Below are positions 8,379 to 17,147 of a stretch of 64,000 nucleotides of DNA, piece by piece. Every line of letters starts with the position of its first letter. Position 1 is the first letter of the stretch. The DNA is taken from contig NZ_JACGZW010000001.1 of assembly GCF_014145675.1 (NCBI RefSeq), positions 620,001 to 684,000 of the forward strand. The letters are read 5' to 3'. The translations under genes and the position numbers were made by a program. The notes below the pieces were generated by a model. That model was given only the letters and a program-made list of their open reading frames with translations, did no database searches and was not told where the DNA came from. The DNA comes from Amycolatopsis dendrobii (GTDB lineage: Bacteria > Actinomycetota > Actinomycetes > Mycobacteriales > Pseudonocardiaceae).

Positions 8379-9272
8379 ATGAAGCCGTACCGTTCCATGC
8401 TCTTCGTGCCCGGCCACAAGGCGTCGTGGGCCGACAAGGGTCTCGCGTCCGGCGCCGACGCGCTGATCCTCGACCTCGAGGACTCCGTGCCGGCGGCGAA
8501 CAAGGACGAGGCGCGCCCGGTCGTCGCCGAGACGATCGACCGGCTGCACGCCCAGGGCGTGCGCGCCGACCTCTGGGTGCGGCCGAACGCGTCGGTCAGC
8601 GGTCTGCAGGGCGCGGATCTGGAAGCGGTCGTCCGGCCGGGGCTGGCCGGGCTGTTCCTGCCGAAGGTGTTCGACGCCGAGGAACTGGTGCGGATCGACG
8701 CGGTCGTTTCGCACCTGGAGGCGCGCGAGGGTCTGCCCGCCGGGAGCGTCGGGCTGATCGTGAGCTATGAGACCGCGGCGTCGATGGCGCACTGCGAGGA
8801 GATCGCGGCCGCGACCCCGCGAGTGTCCAGCCTGCTCGGCGCGACCGGCCCGAGCGCCGACGTCGGCCGCGAAGTGGGCTTCGAGTTCACCCCGGCCGGG
8901 CTGGAGACGCTGTACCTGCGCAGCCGGATCGTGCTCGCCGCCCGCGCGGCCGGGCTGCACCATCCGGTGGCCGGGGTCTGGCAGGACATCCGCGACCTGG
9001 ACGGCGCCCGTCAGTTCTGCCTGGACAACAAGCAGCTGGGCTACCGCGGCATGGTGTGCATCCACCCGTCGCACGTGGCGATCGCCAACGAGGTGTTCAC
9101 GCCGACGCCGGAGGCGGTCGACCACGCCCGGCGGCTGATCGAGGCGTTCGGCAAGGCGGAGGCGGCGGGCAGCGCCGCGGTGGACTTCGAGGGCCAGCAC
9201 ATCGACATCGCGCACGTGAAGACGGCGGAGGGGATCGTCGCGCAGGCGGAGGCGATCGCGGCCAACGCCTGA
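8379..9272 (+). CDS. HpcH/HpaI (CitE-like) aldolase/lyase family protein
   Basis: 297 residues from ATG at 8379 behind a CTGGAG site. It opens with YRSMLFVPGHK and LILDLEDSVP, the CitE/malyl-CoA lyase signature, and keeps the substrate arginine in WVRPNAS and the metal-ligand glutamate in IVSYETA. The second metal ligand looks altered: the family motif resembling G-A-E-D-x-x-A-D-L-G reads GATGPSADVG here, with Gly where the Mg2+-binding Asp is normally found. It could still use another acidic residue, or have a different role. The family cleaves citryl-, malyl- or citramalyl-CoA. It sits directly behind a CoA-transferase and ends at a strong hairpin. Confidence 0.82.
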   Translation: MKPYRSMLFVPGHKASWADKGLASGADALILDLEDSVPAANKDEARPVVAETIDRLHAQGVRADLWVRPNASVSGLQGADLEAVVRPGLAGLFLPKVFDAEELVRIDAVVSHLEAREGLPAGSVGLIVSYETAASMAHCEEIAAATPRVSSLLGATGPSADVGREVGFEFTPAGLETLYLRSRIVLAARAAGLHHPVAGVWQDIRDLDGARQFCLDNKQLGYRGMVCIHPSHVAIANEVFTPTPEAVDHARRLIEAFGKAEAAGSAAVDFEGQHIDIAHVKTAEGIVAQAEAIAANA

Positions 9273-9305
9273 TCGAGCAGCCGCGCCGGCTGGTTCTTGT
9301 GGTAC

Positions 9306-9352
9306 GTGAGGAGAGCCCTGAGGGAATCGGATTCCCTCAGGGCTCTCCTCAC
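9306..9352. terminator. Long perfect hairpin between convergent genes
   Basis: A 22-base perfect inverted repeat starting GTGAGGAGAGCCCTGAGGG, with a three-base CGG loop. It lies between the CitE-like gene (+) and the GntR gene (-), so it can terminate both transcripts. It lacks a strong T tract. Confidence 0.85.
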
Positions 9353-9412
9353 GGACATCTCGCTCGTGGGCGCAAGCCCGTCGTGCGGAACCCGGCGCCG
9401 TCCTGTGTGGAC

Positions 9413-10123
9413 TTATTCCGCCTCGTCGGCCCAGAGGCCGCGTTCCTCGAGGATCCGCACGACGTTGTCGGCGCCGTCGAGGATGTGCCGTTCGGCGATC
9501 GTGCGCGCCTTGCGGACGTGCCGCCCGCGCAACGCCTGCAGCAGCTCCGCGTGGTCGTCGAGGGTGTGCTTCACGTGGCCTTCGATCGAGGCGTAGAAGC
9601 GGTTCGGCAGGTGCTTGACCACGGAGCTGAGCAGCAGCGTCAGCCGGTGGGAGTCGGCGGCCAGGTTGAGCTGGCGGTGGAACTCGTGGCCGAGCCGGGT
9701 GATGGCGTCCTGGTCGCCGGTGCCGGCGGCCTTCGCGAAGTTCTCGTTGATCGCTTCGAGGCGGTCGAGCTGCTCGGGCGTGATCTTCTTCGCCGCCCGC
9801 GCGGCCAGCTCGGCGGAGAACTGGGCCTGCGCCCAGAACAGGTCGCGCACGTCCTGGCGCGACACCGGCGCCACGACGAACCCGCGGCGCGGCACGAGTT
9901 CCACGAAGCCCTCGCTGCGCAAGGAGAGCAGGCCTTCGCGCACCGGCGTGTTGCTCACCCCGACCGCCTCGGCGATCGGCTCGGTGCGGAGGAACTCGCC
10001 CGGTTTGACATCCCCGGACATGATCAGTTCCCGGACGTAGGTCGCGACTTCCTCCGGCAGCTGCTGGCGGCGGTCGCCGCCGCGCAGCCGGGTCAGCTCG
10101 TCGGCCACGGGCCACCTCCCCAA
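9413..10123 (-). CDS. GntR family transcriptional regulator, FCD domain
   Basis: 236 residues. The N-terminal winged helix runs about 20-85 (LPEEVATYVRELIMSGDVKPGE, VSNTPVREGLLSLRSEGFVELVPRRGF). The C-terminal all-helical FCD domain keeps its metal/ligand residues: HEFHRQL supplies His, and two further histidines follow (HAELLQAL, AERHILDG). FCD regulators commonly sense organic acids and autoregulate. The gene is flanked upstream by the AT-rich motif at 10163-10180, and the same motif recurs before neighbouring operons, so it is the best candidate master regulator of this cluster. The ligand is inferred to be a pathway carboxylate or its CoA ester. Confidence 0.9.
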   Translation of the reverse strand: MGRWPVADELTRLRGGDRRQQLPEEVATYVRELIMSGDVKPGEFLRTEPIAEAVGVSNTPVREGLLSLRSEGFVELVPRRGFVVAPVSRQDVRDLFWAQAQFSAELAARAAKKITPEQLDRLEAINENFAKAAGTGDQDAITRLGHEFHRQLNLAADSHRLTLLLSSVVKHLPNRFYASIEGHVKHTLDDHAELLQALRGRHVRKARTIAERHILDGADNVVRILEERGLWADEAE

Positions 10124-10162
10124 TGCCTCGAAGCAGCTTCGAGGACCTGTAGTTCAGCAAAG

Positions 10163-10180
10163 AACATGATATATGAACGG
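10163..10180. promoter_or_regulatory. AT-rich operator-like motif, copy 3
   Basis: AACATGATATATGAACGG lies 40 bases upstream of the GntR start, in the 64-base gap behind the thioesterase gene. It has a short dyad (CAT, five bases, ATG) and is a degenerate member of the AT-rich family; compatible with autoregulation. Confidence 0.45.
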
Positions 10181-10187
10181 CGGGTGA

Positions 10188-11018
10188 TTATGGCACGGCC
10201 GGCAGGCTCGACGGCGCACCGACCTGCCGGGGATCGACCGGCGCGGCGGCGAGCAGCGCGGTCCCGCTGACCGTGCCGAGCGGTCCGCTGCGGTCGAATA
10301 CCGTCGCGGTGGCGACCGACACGCCGTCGTGTTCGACGCGATGGCCGGCGGTGAGGCCCAGTTCGAGGTCGTCCGCGGGCACCCGGCCGAGGGTGAGCGT
10401 AAGGTCCGCGTTGATGAATTCCAGTCCGGTATCGCCCCAGTTGGTCACGAGGTTCACCAGGTCGGCGGCGGTGGCCGCGTGCTGGAACGGCGTGGGCCGT
10501 TCTCCGCGCACGATCTCTTGCGGGAACACCCACAGCGTCTTGCGCGCGGAGTTCTGGTGCTGCTCGGGCGAGCCGGTCCAGCCGACGCCCTCGCTGTAGA
10601 ACACACGCGGCTCCTCCGTCGCGGGACGCAGGTCCGGCGGCGGCGTTCGCGGGCGCTCCGGCTGGGCCCAGACGGTGCCGGTGCTGGGGGAGCCGGCGGC
10701 GAGGAACAATCCGGACGCCTTGCCGACGAGGACCTCTCCCTGCCAGAGCGTCGCTTCGACGAGGCAAAGCCGACGTCCGCGGCGGACGAATTCCGCGCGC
10801 GCGACGGACGGGACGAATCCGGCCGGGCGCAACAGGTCGACCGTCCACCGGGCAGGACGGAACAGGCCCGGGCCGACGGCGTGCTCGGCGGCCCGGGCGA
10901 GCGCGCCGCTGGTCGCCATCCCGCGCAGCTGATTGCCGCCGCCCCAGCTGGCGCGTGCTTCGGGCAGCGGATGCAGCAGTTCGCTGCCGGAGCCCGGTTC
11001 TGCGGTGAAGAAGGCCAT
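10188..11018 (-). CDS. Acyl-CoA thioesterase family protein (double hotdog)
   Basis: 276 residues from ATG at 11018, which has AGGTGA just upstream; an in-frame GTG at 11024 would overlap that site and is less likely. The sequence shows two hotdog-like halves: the first around RPARWTVDLLRPAGFVPSVARAEFVRRGRRLCLVEATLWQ, a typical TesB-like strand and helix pattern, and the second with NWGDTGLEFINADLTLTLGR. Such proteins hydrolyse acyl-CoA esters, releasing stalled CoA. It is divergent from the racemase gene with two AT-rich motifs between them. Substrate unknown; a housekeeping role in relieving CoA trapping in the pathway is inferred. Confidence 0.75.
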   Translation of the reverse strand: MAFFTAEPGSGSELLHPLPEARASWGGGNQLRGMATSGALARAAEHAVGPGLFRPARWTVDLLRPAGFVPSVARAEFVRRGRRLCLVEATLWQGEVLVGKASGLFLAAGSPSTGTVWAQPERPRTPPPDLRPATEEPRVFYSEGVGWTGSPEQHQNSARKTLWVFPQEIVRGERPTPFQHAATAADLVNLVTNWGDTGLEFINADLTLTLGRVPADDLELGLTAGHRVEHDGVSVATATVFDRSGPLGTVSGTALLAAAPVDPRQVGAPSSLPAVP

Positions 11019-11029
11019 GGTCACCTAGC

Positions 11030-11049
11030 AAATATAACATTTTATATGT
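11030..11049. promoter_or_regulatory. AT-rich operator-like motif, copy 4
   Basis: AAATATAACATTTTATATGT (on the other strand ACATATAAAATGTTATATTT) lies 11 bases upstream of the thioesterase start and shares the ATATAAAAT core. In this position a bound repressor would block the thioesterase promoter. Confidence 0.6.
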
Positions 11050-11130
11050 AATGCTGTGAACAGTGCTGGATGCGCGGACCCGGCGTCCCGCCGGGTTCGT
11101 CCCGCGACCTGGTTCACTCTTGCCGCAGCC

Positions 11131-11152
11131 GATAAATAATACATAATATGCA
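11131..11152. promoter_or_regulatory. AT-rich operator-like motif, copy 5
   Basis: GATAAATAATACATAATATG plus two bases lies 30 bases upstream of the racemase start, in the divergent region shared with the thioesterase. Degenerate but strongly AT-rich compared with its surroundings. Confidence 0.5.
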
Positions 11153-11181
11153 ATCATGAGATGGATCCCCGAGGAGTGCCG

Positions 11182-12333
11182 ATGACGACCGAGACGACCC
11201 CGCCCGGACCGCTGGCCGGGGTGCGTGCGGTGGCGCTCGCCGGGATGGGGCCGACGCCGTTCGCCAGCATGCTGCTGGCCGACCTCGGCGCGGAGGTCAT
11301 CCGGGTGGCGCGGCCGGCGAACAAGCGGGGCCGCGCGCTCGGGCAGACCGAGGGCATGGCCGCCGAGCACGATCTCGCCAACCGGGGGGTCAGCACGGTC
11401 CAGGCCGACCTCAAATCGCCGGCGGGCGTGCGGGCGGTACGGCGGCTCACCGAAGCGGCCGACGTGTTCATCGAGGGGTACCGGCCCGGCGTCGCGGAGC
11501 GCCTCGGGCTGGGGCCGGAGGTCCTGCTGGCCGGGAACCCCGCGCTGGTGTACGCGCGGCTGACCGGGTACGGCCAGTCCGGTCCGCTCGCGCAGCAGGC
11601 AGGCCACGACATCAACTATGTCGCCCAGACCGGCGCGCTGCACGCGATGGCCCGGAAAGGGGAGGCGCCGCGGCCGCCGGTCAACCTGCTCGGCGACTAC
11701 GCGGGCGGAGCGCTCGTGGCCGCCTTCGGCATCGTGAGCGCACTGCTCGAAGCACGGTCGTCGGGCCGCGGCCAGGTGCTCGACGCGGCGATGATCGACG
11801 GCGTCGCCTTGCTGACCGCCAAACTTCAGGGCCTGCGCGCGGCCGGTCGCTACTCCGACGAACCCGGCACGAACTATCTCGACTCGGGTGCGCCGTTCTA
11901 CGACACCTATCGCTGCGCCGACGGCCGGTATGTCGCGGTCGGCGCGCTGGAGCCCGATTTCTACCGCGAGTTCGTCTCCCGGCTCGGCGTCGACCTGACC
12001 GGGTGGCCGGACCAGGACGACCGCGCGGCGTGGCCCCGGCTGCGCTCGCTCATCGCGGCCGCTTTCGCGGCAAAAGACCGGGACGAATGGGCCCGGATCT
12101 ACGCGGGGACCGATGCGTGCGTGACGCCGGTGCTCACGTTCGACGAGGCGGCCGGGCATCCGCACAACGCCGAGCGGGCGGTGTTCGGCCGGGTCGGCGG
12201 CGTGCTGCACCCGCGGCCTGCCCCGCGGTTCAGCCGTACTCCGGCGCGCGAGCCGTCCGCGCCGGACGCCGCGGTGCTGGATTTGGACCGCTTGCTGACC
12301 GCGTGGACGCAGCCGCGGGAACAGTCGGCCTGA
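11182..12333 (+). CDS. Alpha-methylacyl-CoA racemase-like CaiB/BaiF protein
   Basis: 383 residues. ATG at 11182 is chosen because GAGGAG stands five bases before it; an earlier in-frame ATG at 11161 has no such site. Unlike the transferase at 7189, it carries the racemase pair: His142 and Asp143 in AGHDINY and Asp172 in LLGDYAGG, matching the His/Asp couple of mycobacterial Mcr. The expected reaction is epimerisation of a 2-methylacyl-CoA at C2, giving the S form required by acyl-CoA dehydrogenases. That suits a pathway with a branched acyl-CoA. Its start lies in a divergent region with two AT-rich motifs. Confidence 0.85.
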   Translation: MTTETTPPGPLAGVRAVALAGMGPTPFASMLLADLGAEVIRVARPANKRGRALGQTEGMAAEHDLANRGVSTVQADLKSPAGVRAVRRLTEAADVFIEGYRPGVAERLGLGPEVLLAGNPALVYARLTGYGQSGPLAQQAGHDINYVAQTGALHAMARKGEAPRPPVNLLGDYAGGALVAAFGIVSALLEARSSGRGQVLDAAMIDGVALLTAKLQGLRAAGRYSDEPGTNYLDSGAPFYDTYRCADGRYVAVGALEPDFYREFVSRLGVDLTGWPDQDDRAAWPRLRSLIAAAFAAKDRDEWARIYAGTDACVTPVLTFDEAAGHPHNAERAVFGRVGGVLHPRPAPRFSRTPAREPSAPDAAVLDLDRLLTAWTQPREQSA

Positions 12334-12349
12334 CCCCGGAGACCGCCCG

Positions 12350-13336
12350 TCAGCCGCGCGGGCGGGCGGTCTCCGACGGCAGCATCCCGAACCGCTCGCG
12401 ATACTGCTGCGCGAACCGGCCGGGGTGATAGAACCCCCAGCGCGCCGCGACGTCGGTGACCGAATCCGCCGCGCCGGACAGCAACTCCCGGTGCACCCGG
12501 TCCAGCCGGACCGCGCGAAGGTAGGCCATCGGGGACTTGCCGACCGCCTCCTGGAAGCCCGCCTGCAGCGCGCGGGGGCTGATGGCGGCCATGGCGGCCA
12601 GGTCCGCGGTGGTGAGGGTCTTCTCGGGATTCCGGTCGAGATAGTCGACGATTTCCCGGATGCGCGATCCCCGGGTGTGGGCGGGGCGGCTGTGCAGCCG
12701 CGCGCTGAGGCTGCTGGGCACGGTCATGAGCAGCTGGGTCATCAGCGCGGACTCGAACTCGTGGCACGCGGCGGGAACGGTGGCGAGTCCGCCGTCGCGG
12801 CTCAGTTCGGCGTAAAGGAAGCTCACTGTCGCGAGGAACGCCTGCGCGGTGCTCGACCGGAGCGAGAACGTGAGGTCGAAGTCGATCTCCTCGCGGACCG
12901 CGTGCCCGGTCAGTTTCGCCGCGTGCGCCTCGAGCAGGTCTTTCGGCAGCTTGACGTGGTACTGCCACGAATCCGCGCTCCACTGCACCAGCACGGGGGA
13001 CTGCGGCACGAAGGTCACTCCCGCCTCGCCCGCCGCGAACGTGCGGCGCGCGCCGTGCTGCTCCACCGTGCTGGTGCCGGTGGCGGGGAGGTTTACGTGG
13101 TAGCACAGCCGCATCGGCGGACCGACGATCGTGGTGTCCGCGCCGTAGCCCATCCGCCCGATCGTGAGGTGCGCCGAGGGCGCGAGGTCGAGCCGGAATC
13201 GCATGCCGGCGCGGTCGGAGACGCGCACGTCATGGCTCGCGAACGTGCGCGTCACCTGCTCCCGCGCGGTCTCGAGGTCAGCGGTGCGGAAACGGACCGG
13301 CCCGGGCGGCGCGGCGGGCGGTGAGCGATCGGGCAT
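12350..13336 (-). CDS. AraC family transcriptional regulator
   Basis: 328 residues from ATG at 13336, preceded by GAGGAGG seven bases upstream; the open frame extends to 13414 but without a better start. Residues about 10-200 form the AraC-binding-like (cupin-like) sensor of the ActR/FeaR type (GYGADTTIVGPPM, CYHVNLPATG). The C-terminal double helix-turn-helix is clear: YLDRNPEKTLTTADLAAMA and then VTDVAARWGFYHPGRFAQQYRERFG. It is divergent from the MaoC-ligase-dehydrogenase operon, with two AT-rich motifs between, so it may activate that operon in response to the pathway substrate (inference). Confidence 0.88.
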   Translation of the reverse strand: MPDRSPPAAPPGPVRFRTADLETAREQVTRTFASHDVRVSDRAGMRFRLDLAPSAHLTIGRMGYGADTTIVGPPMRLCYHVNLPATGTSTVEQHGARRTFAAGEAGVTFVPQSPVLVQWSADSWQYHVKLPKDLLEAHAAKLTGHAVREEIDFDLTFSLRSSTAQAFLATVSFLYAELSRDGGLATVPAACHEFESALMTQLLMTVPSSLSARLHSRPAHTRGSRIREIVDYLDRNPEKTLTTADLAAMAAISPRALQAGFQEAVGKSPMAYLRAVRLDRVHRELLSGAADSVTDVAARWGFYHPGRFAQQYRERFGMLPSETARPRG

Positions 13337-13369
13337 CTGTGCCTCCTCGGATTGTCCCAGCCGAGCGTC

Positions 13370-13388
13370 AAGAATATATGATATGCAC
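13370..13388. promoter_or_regulatory. AT-rich operator-like motif, copy 6
   Basis: AAGAATATATGATATGCAC lies 34 bases upstream of the AraC start. It shares ATATATGA with copy 3 near the GntR gene. Confidence 0.45.
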
Positions 13389-13414
13389 AACCCGGCTAGA
13401 CGGTGACCGGTCAA

Positions 13415-13432
13415 GAGTATATTTTATATTTG
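13415..13432. promoter_or_regulatory. AT-rich operator-like motif, copy 7
   Basis: GAGTATATTTTATATTTG (reverse CAAATATAAAATATACTC) has the same AATATAAAATAT core as copies 1 and 2, in opposite orientation, about 100 bases upstream of the MaoC start. Confidence 0.6.
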
Positions 13433-13535
13433 TTGCGTGCGAGGCGGCCGCGGAGGCGCGGGCCTGCCCGGACCGCAGCAGCCGAGACGATCGATCAGGA
13501 GCCGCGCCGAGCGCGCGGCGGGGAGAGGACACCGG

Positions 13536-14012
13536 ATGGCAGGCCTGTACTTCGAGGAATTCGAACCGGGGATGGTCATCGACCACCCGACCCGCCGCAC
13601 CGTCACCGAGGCGGACAACACGCTGTTCAGCGTCATGACGCTGAACCTGGCTCCGCTGCACCTCGACGCGGAGTACAGCAAGGACACCATTTACGGCCAG
13701 CGGCTGGTGAACAGCCTGTTCATTCTCGGCCTGGTCTCCGGGGTGACGGTGCCGGAGACGACCCAGGGGACCACGCTGGGGAACCTGGGCTTCGAGAAGA
13801 TCACCTTCCCCAAGCCGGTGTTCCACGGCGACACGATCCACGTGCGCACCGAAATCGTCAGCAAGCGCGAGTCCAAGAGCCGCGGCGATTCCGGCATCGT
13901 GATGTTCCGCCACCTCGGCATCAACCAGCGCGACGAGATCGTGTGCGACGCCCTGCGCGCGGGCCTGATGCTGAAGCGGTCCGCCGCCGAGGCGTCCGCC
14001 GCGCGAAGCTGA
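13536..14012 (+). CDS. MaoC family hydratase (itaconyl/mesaconyl-CoA hydratase-like)
   Basis: 158 residues, ATG at 13536 behind GGGAGAGGA. A single hotdog with the hydratase pair in TEADNTLF and NLAPLHLDAEY (Asp and His), then YGQRLVNSLFILGLVSG and FPKPVFHGDT, which closely resemble the itaconyl-/mesaconyl-C4-CoA hydratase branch of MaoC proteins (Rv2499c type) rather than beta-oxidation enoyl hydratases. It is the first gene of an operon with an acyl-CoA synthetase and an acyl-CoA dehydrogenase. Together with the CoA-transferase and CitE-like lyase it suggests conversion of an unsaturated C5 dicarboxyl-CoA to citramalyl-CoA (inference). Confidence 0.85.
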   Translation: MAGLYFEEFEPGMVIDHPTRRTVTEADNTLFSVMTLNLAPLHLDAEYSKDTIYGQRLVNSLFILGLVSGVTVPETTQGTTLGNLGFEKITFPKPVFHGDTIHVRTEIVSKRESKSRGDSGIVMFRHLGINQRDEIVCDALRAGLMLKRSAAEASAARS

Positions 14013-14029
14013 ACGGAAAGGGGCCGGAC

Positions 14030-15979
14030 ATGGCTCAGGACGAGACGGGCTTCGCCTGGCTCCCGCCCGGGCAGGTGCGGGACCGCAGCCGCTATCTCGC
14101 CGCGCTGCGGAGGTGGGGCCTGCCCGCGGACGCGGAGGGTGTGGCCGAGGCGAACCGGCGGGCGATCGCTGACCCGGAGTGGTTCTGGCGCGCGGTAGTC
14201 GAAGACTTGGACATCGCCTTCGCGGAGCCGTTCGAGCGGGTGCTCGACGAGTCCGAGGGGAAGCCGTTCCCTCGCTGGTTCCGCGGGGGCCGGGTCAACG
14301 TCGCCGAGCTGTGCGCGCACCGGCACGCCCGCGGCGAGCTCGCGGGCAAGACCGCAGTGGTCTACGAGGGAGATTCGGGGCAGCGGCGCACGCTGACCTT
14401 CGGCGAACTGGACGAGCAGGTGCGCCGGTTCGCGGCCAACCTGGCCGCGCTCGGCGTTTCCCGGGGCGATCGGGTCGTGCTCTATATGCCAGTGGTGCCC
14501 GAGGCCGTCGTGGCGTTCCTCGCGATCGCCATGCTCGGTGCCATCGCGGTGCCGACGTTCAGCGGCTACGCGGCGGACGCCCTCGCCACCCGGCTGCAGG
14601 ATTCCGAAGCGGTCGCGCTGGTCACCGCGGACGGGACGACGCGGCGCGGCAAGGAAGTCCCGCTGAAGGCGACCGCGGACGCGGCACTGGCGGACGCGCC
14701 GTCGGTGCGCACGGTCGTGGTGGTCCGCCATCTCGGCACGGACGTGCCGATGACGGACGGCCGTGACCGGTACTACGACGAATTGGACCAGTCGCCCGCG
14801 CCGGTCGAGACGGCCGCGACCGAGGCGAACGACCCGCTCACTGTCGTCTACACGTCGGGCACGACTGGCCGGCCGAAGGGGATCGTGCATTCCCACGGCG
14901 GGTTCGCGGTGAAGACCGCCGTCGATTTCGCCTACGGCTTCGACGTGCACGCCGACGACGTCGTCTGCTGGATCACCGATCTCGGCTGGCTGGTCGGGCC
15001 GATGCTGATGACCGGTCCGCTGCAGCTCGGCGCCACCATCGTGATGATCGAGGGGCTCCCGACGCATCCCACGCCGGACCGGATGTGGGAGGTGGCCGAG
15101 CGCAACGGCGTCACCGTGCAGGGAATCGCGCCCACCGCGGCACGCGCGCTGCGGGCGGCACAAGAGAAGCCGGGCCACGAGCTGGCCACCCTGCGCTCGT
15201 TCGTCTCCACCGGGGAAGCGTGGGACGAGCCGACCTGGTGGTGGCTGTTCGACCAGGTGGGAAAGCGCCGGGTGCCGATCGTGAACTACAGCGGCGGCAC
15301 CGAGGTCGGCGGCGGGCTGCTGATCGGCTACCCGTTCCTGCGCGCTGAGGCGGCCGCGTTCACCGGCCCGCTGCCCGGAGTGGACGCGGCGGTACTCGAC
15401 GACGAAGGCCGGCCGCTCGTCGGCGCGATCGGCGAATTGGCCGTGCGCAACACCTTCCCGGGGATGACGCACGCGTTCTGGCACGACCGCGAGCGCTACC
15501 TCGACACGTATTGGGCCCGGTTCCCCGGCGTCTGGGTGCACGGCGATCTGTGCAGTGTGGACAGTGCCGGGCAGTGGCGGATCCACGGCCGCTCCGACGA
15601 CACGCTCAAACTGGCCGGCCGCCGGGTCGGCCCGGCGGAGATCGAGGCGGCCCTGCTGCGGGACAAGCGAATCGCCGAGGTCGCCGTGATCGGCGCGCCG
15701 GACGAATTGCGCGGCCAGCGAGCAGTGGCGTTCGCGGTGCTGCGCGCCGGCGGCGCGGAACCCGCCGACCTGCACGAGGTCGCGCTGGAGAACGCGGGAA
15801 AGTCGTTCGCCCCGCAGGTGTACGTCGTGCCGACGCTGCCGAAAACCAAGAACGGCAAGATCATGCGGCGCGCCATCCGGGCGCGGTTCGTCGGGGCCCC
15901 GGTCGGCGACCTGTCCTCGCTGGACCCGGCCACGCCGCTGGAAGACATCCCGGTACTCGCGGAGGAGAACGCGCAATGA
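14030..15979 (+). CDS. AMP-forming acyl-CoA synthetase (acetyl-CoA synthetase-like)
   Basis: 649 residues. The ANL signature VYTSGTTGRPKGIVHSHGG (A3), NYSGGTEVGGG (A5), VHGDLC (A7), GRSDDTLKLAGRRVGPAEIE (A8) and the acyl-adenylate lysine near LPKTKNGKIMRRAIR (A10) are all present, so the enzyme should be active. The length and the N-terminal ACS-like cap (PEWFWRAVVEDL, FPRWFRGGRVNVAE) place it with acetyl-/propionyl-/acetoacetyl-CoA synthetases acting on short acids. It overlaps the acyl-CoA dehydrogenase by four bases and follows the MaoC gene by 17 bases. It probably activates the substrate acid or a product acid of the pathway. Confidence 0.9.
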   Translation: MAQDETGFAWLPPGQVRDRSRYLAALRRWGLPADAEGVAEANRRAIADPEWFWRAVVEDLDIAFAEPFERVLDESEGKPFPRWFRGGRVNVAELCAHRHARGELAGKTAVVYEGDSGQRRTLTFGELDEQVRRFAANLAALGVSRGDRVVLYMPVVPEAVVAFLAIAMLGAIAVPTFSGYAADALATRLQDSEAVALVTADGTTRRGKEVPLKATADAALADAPSVRTVVVVRHLGTDVPMTDGRDRYYDELDQSPAPVETAATEANDPLTVVYTSGTTGRPKGIVHSHGGFAVKTAVDFAYGFDVHADDVVCWITDLGWLVGPMLMTGPLQLGATIVMIEGLPTHPTPDRMWEVAERNGVTVQGIAPTAARALRAAQEKPGHELATLRSFVSTGEAWDEPTWWWLFDQVGKRRVPIVNYSGGTEVGGGLLIGYPFLRAEAAAFTGPLPGVDAAVLDDEGRPLVGAIGELAVRNTFPGMTHAFWHDRERYLDTYWARFPGVWVHGDLCSVDSAGQWRIHGRSDDTLKLAGRRVGPAEIEAALLRDKRIAEVAVIGAPDELRGQRAVAFAVLRAGGAEPADLHEVALENAGKSFAPQVYVVPTLPKTKNGKIMRRAIRARFVGAPVGDLSSLDPATPLEDIPVLAEENAQ

Positions 15980-17136
15980 CCGATCCGGAAAGCAATGTCG
16001 AGATCGTCCGGAAGGCGACGCGGGAGCTGGCCCGCAAGTTCGACCACGACTACTGGCTGGACAAGGACCGCAACCACGAATACCCGTGGGAGTTCGTGAA
16101 GGCGTTCGCCGCGGGCGGCTGGCTGGGCGCGATGATCCCGGAGGAATACGGCGGCATCGGCCTCGGCCTGGAAGAGGCCGCGGTGATGATGGGCGAGATC
16201 TCCGCGTCGGGCGCCGGGATGGCAGGCGGTTCGGCGATCCACTTCTACGTGTTCCCGCCCGCGCCGATCGTGAAGTACGGCTCGGAGGAGATGAAGCGCG
16301 AATACCTGCCGAAGCTGGCGGCGGGGGAACTGCTGATGGCGTTCGGGGTGACCGAACCGGACGCCGGGGTGGACACGTCGCGGATCAAGACCAAGGCGGC
16401 CAAGGTCGAGGGCGGCTGGAAGGTCAACGGCAAGAAGGTCTTCATCACCAACGCGCAGAACGCGCAGAAGATCCTGCTGCTGGCCCGCACCTCGCCGCGT
16501 CGGGAGGACAAGCCGCTGTACGGCATGTCGCTGTTCCTGGCGGACCTGGACCGCGACGCGATCACGGTGCGGGAGATCGAGAAGCTGGGCCGCGCGGCGA
16601 TCGACACGAACGAACTGTTCATCGACGACCTGTTCGTGCCCGAGGACCGGCTGGTCGGCGAGGTGGACAAGGGGTTCTACTACCTGCTGGACGGGCTGAA
16701 CCCGGAACGCATCGTGGTCGGCATGGAAGGCATCGGCCTCGGCCGGGCCGCGCTGGACATCGCCACCGAGTACGCCAAGAACCGGGTGGTCTTCGACCGG
16801 CCGATCGGCCAGAACCAGGCCGTGGCGCATCCGCTGGCGGACTCGTGGATCCGGCTGGAAGCCGCGGAGGGCATGGTCATGCGGGCGGCGCGGTTGTTCG
16901 ACGAGGGCAAACCATGCGGTCCGGAAGCCGCGGCGGCGAAGTATCTGGGCGCTGAGGGCGGTTTCGAGGCGTGCGACCGGGCGTTCTCGACGCTCGGCGG
17001 GTACGCGTACGCGAAGGAGTACCACGTCGAGCGGTTGTGGCGCGAGGTTCGGTTGCTGCGCAACGCGCCGTTCTCGCAGGAGATGGTGCGGAACTACGTC
17101 TCGCAGCAGGTCTTGGGGCTGCCGCGCTCGTACTGA
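15976..17136 (+). CDS. Acyl-CoA dehydrogenase family protein
   Basis: 386 residues beginning inside the synthetase stop (ATGA). Typical features: PEEYGGIGLGLEEAAV, FGVTEPDAGVDTSRIKTKA (FAD/substrate loop), KVNGKKVFITNA, and the C-terminal FSTLGGYAYAKEYHVERLWREVRL. Where medium-chain dehydrogenases have the catalytic IYEG glutamate, this protein reads RNAPFSQEMV, as in a subset of dehydrogenases with a catalytic base elsewhere. It should introduce a 2,3 double bond with FAD and pass electrons to ETF. It is the last gene of the MaoC-ligase operon and is followed by a hairpin terminator. Confidence 0.9.
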   Translation: MTDPESNVEIVRKATRELARKFDHDYWLDKDRNHEYPWEFVKAFAAGGWLGAMIPEEYGGIGLGLEEAAVMMGEISASGAGMAGGSAIHFYVFPPAPIVKYGSEEMKREYLPKLAAGELLMAFGVTEPDAGVDTSRIKTKAAKVEGGWKVNGKKVFITNAQNAQKILLLARTSPRREDKPLYGMSLFLADLDRDAITVREIEKLGRAAIDTNELFIDDLFVPEDRLVGEVDKGFYYLLDGLNPERIVVGMEGIGLGRAALDIATEYAKNRVVFDRPIGQNQAVAHPLADSWIRLEAAEGMVMRAARLFDEGKPCGPEAAAAKYLGAEGGFEACDRAFSTLGGYAYAKEYHVERLWREVRLLRNAPFSQEMVRNYVSQQVLGLPRSY

Positions 17137-17147
17137 GGCCAGCGAAG

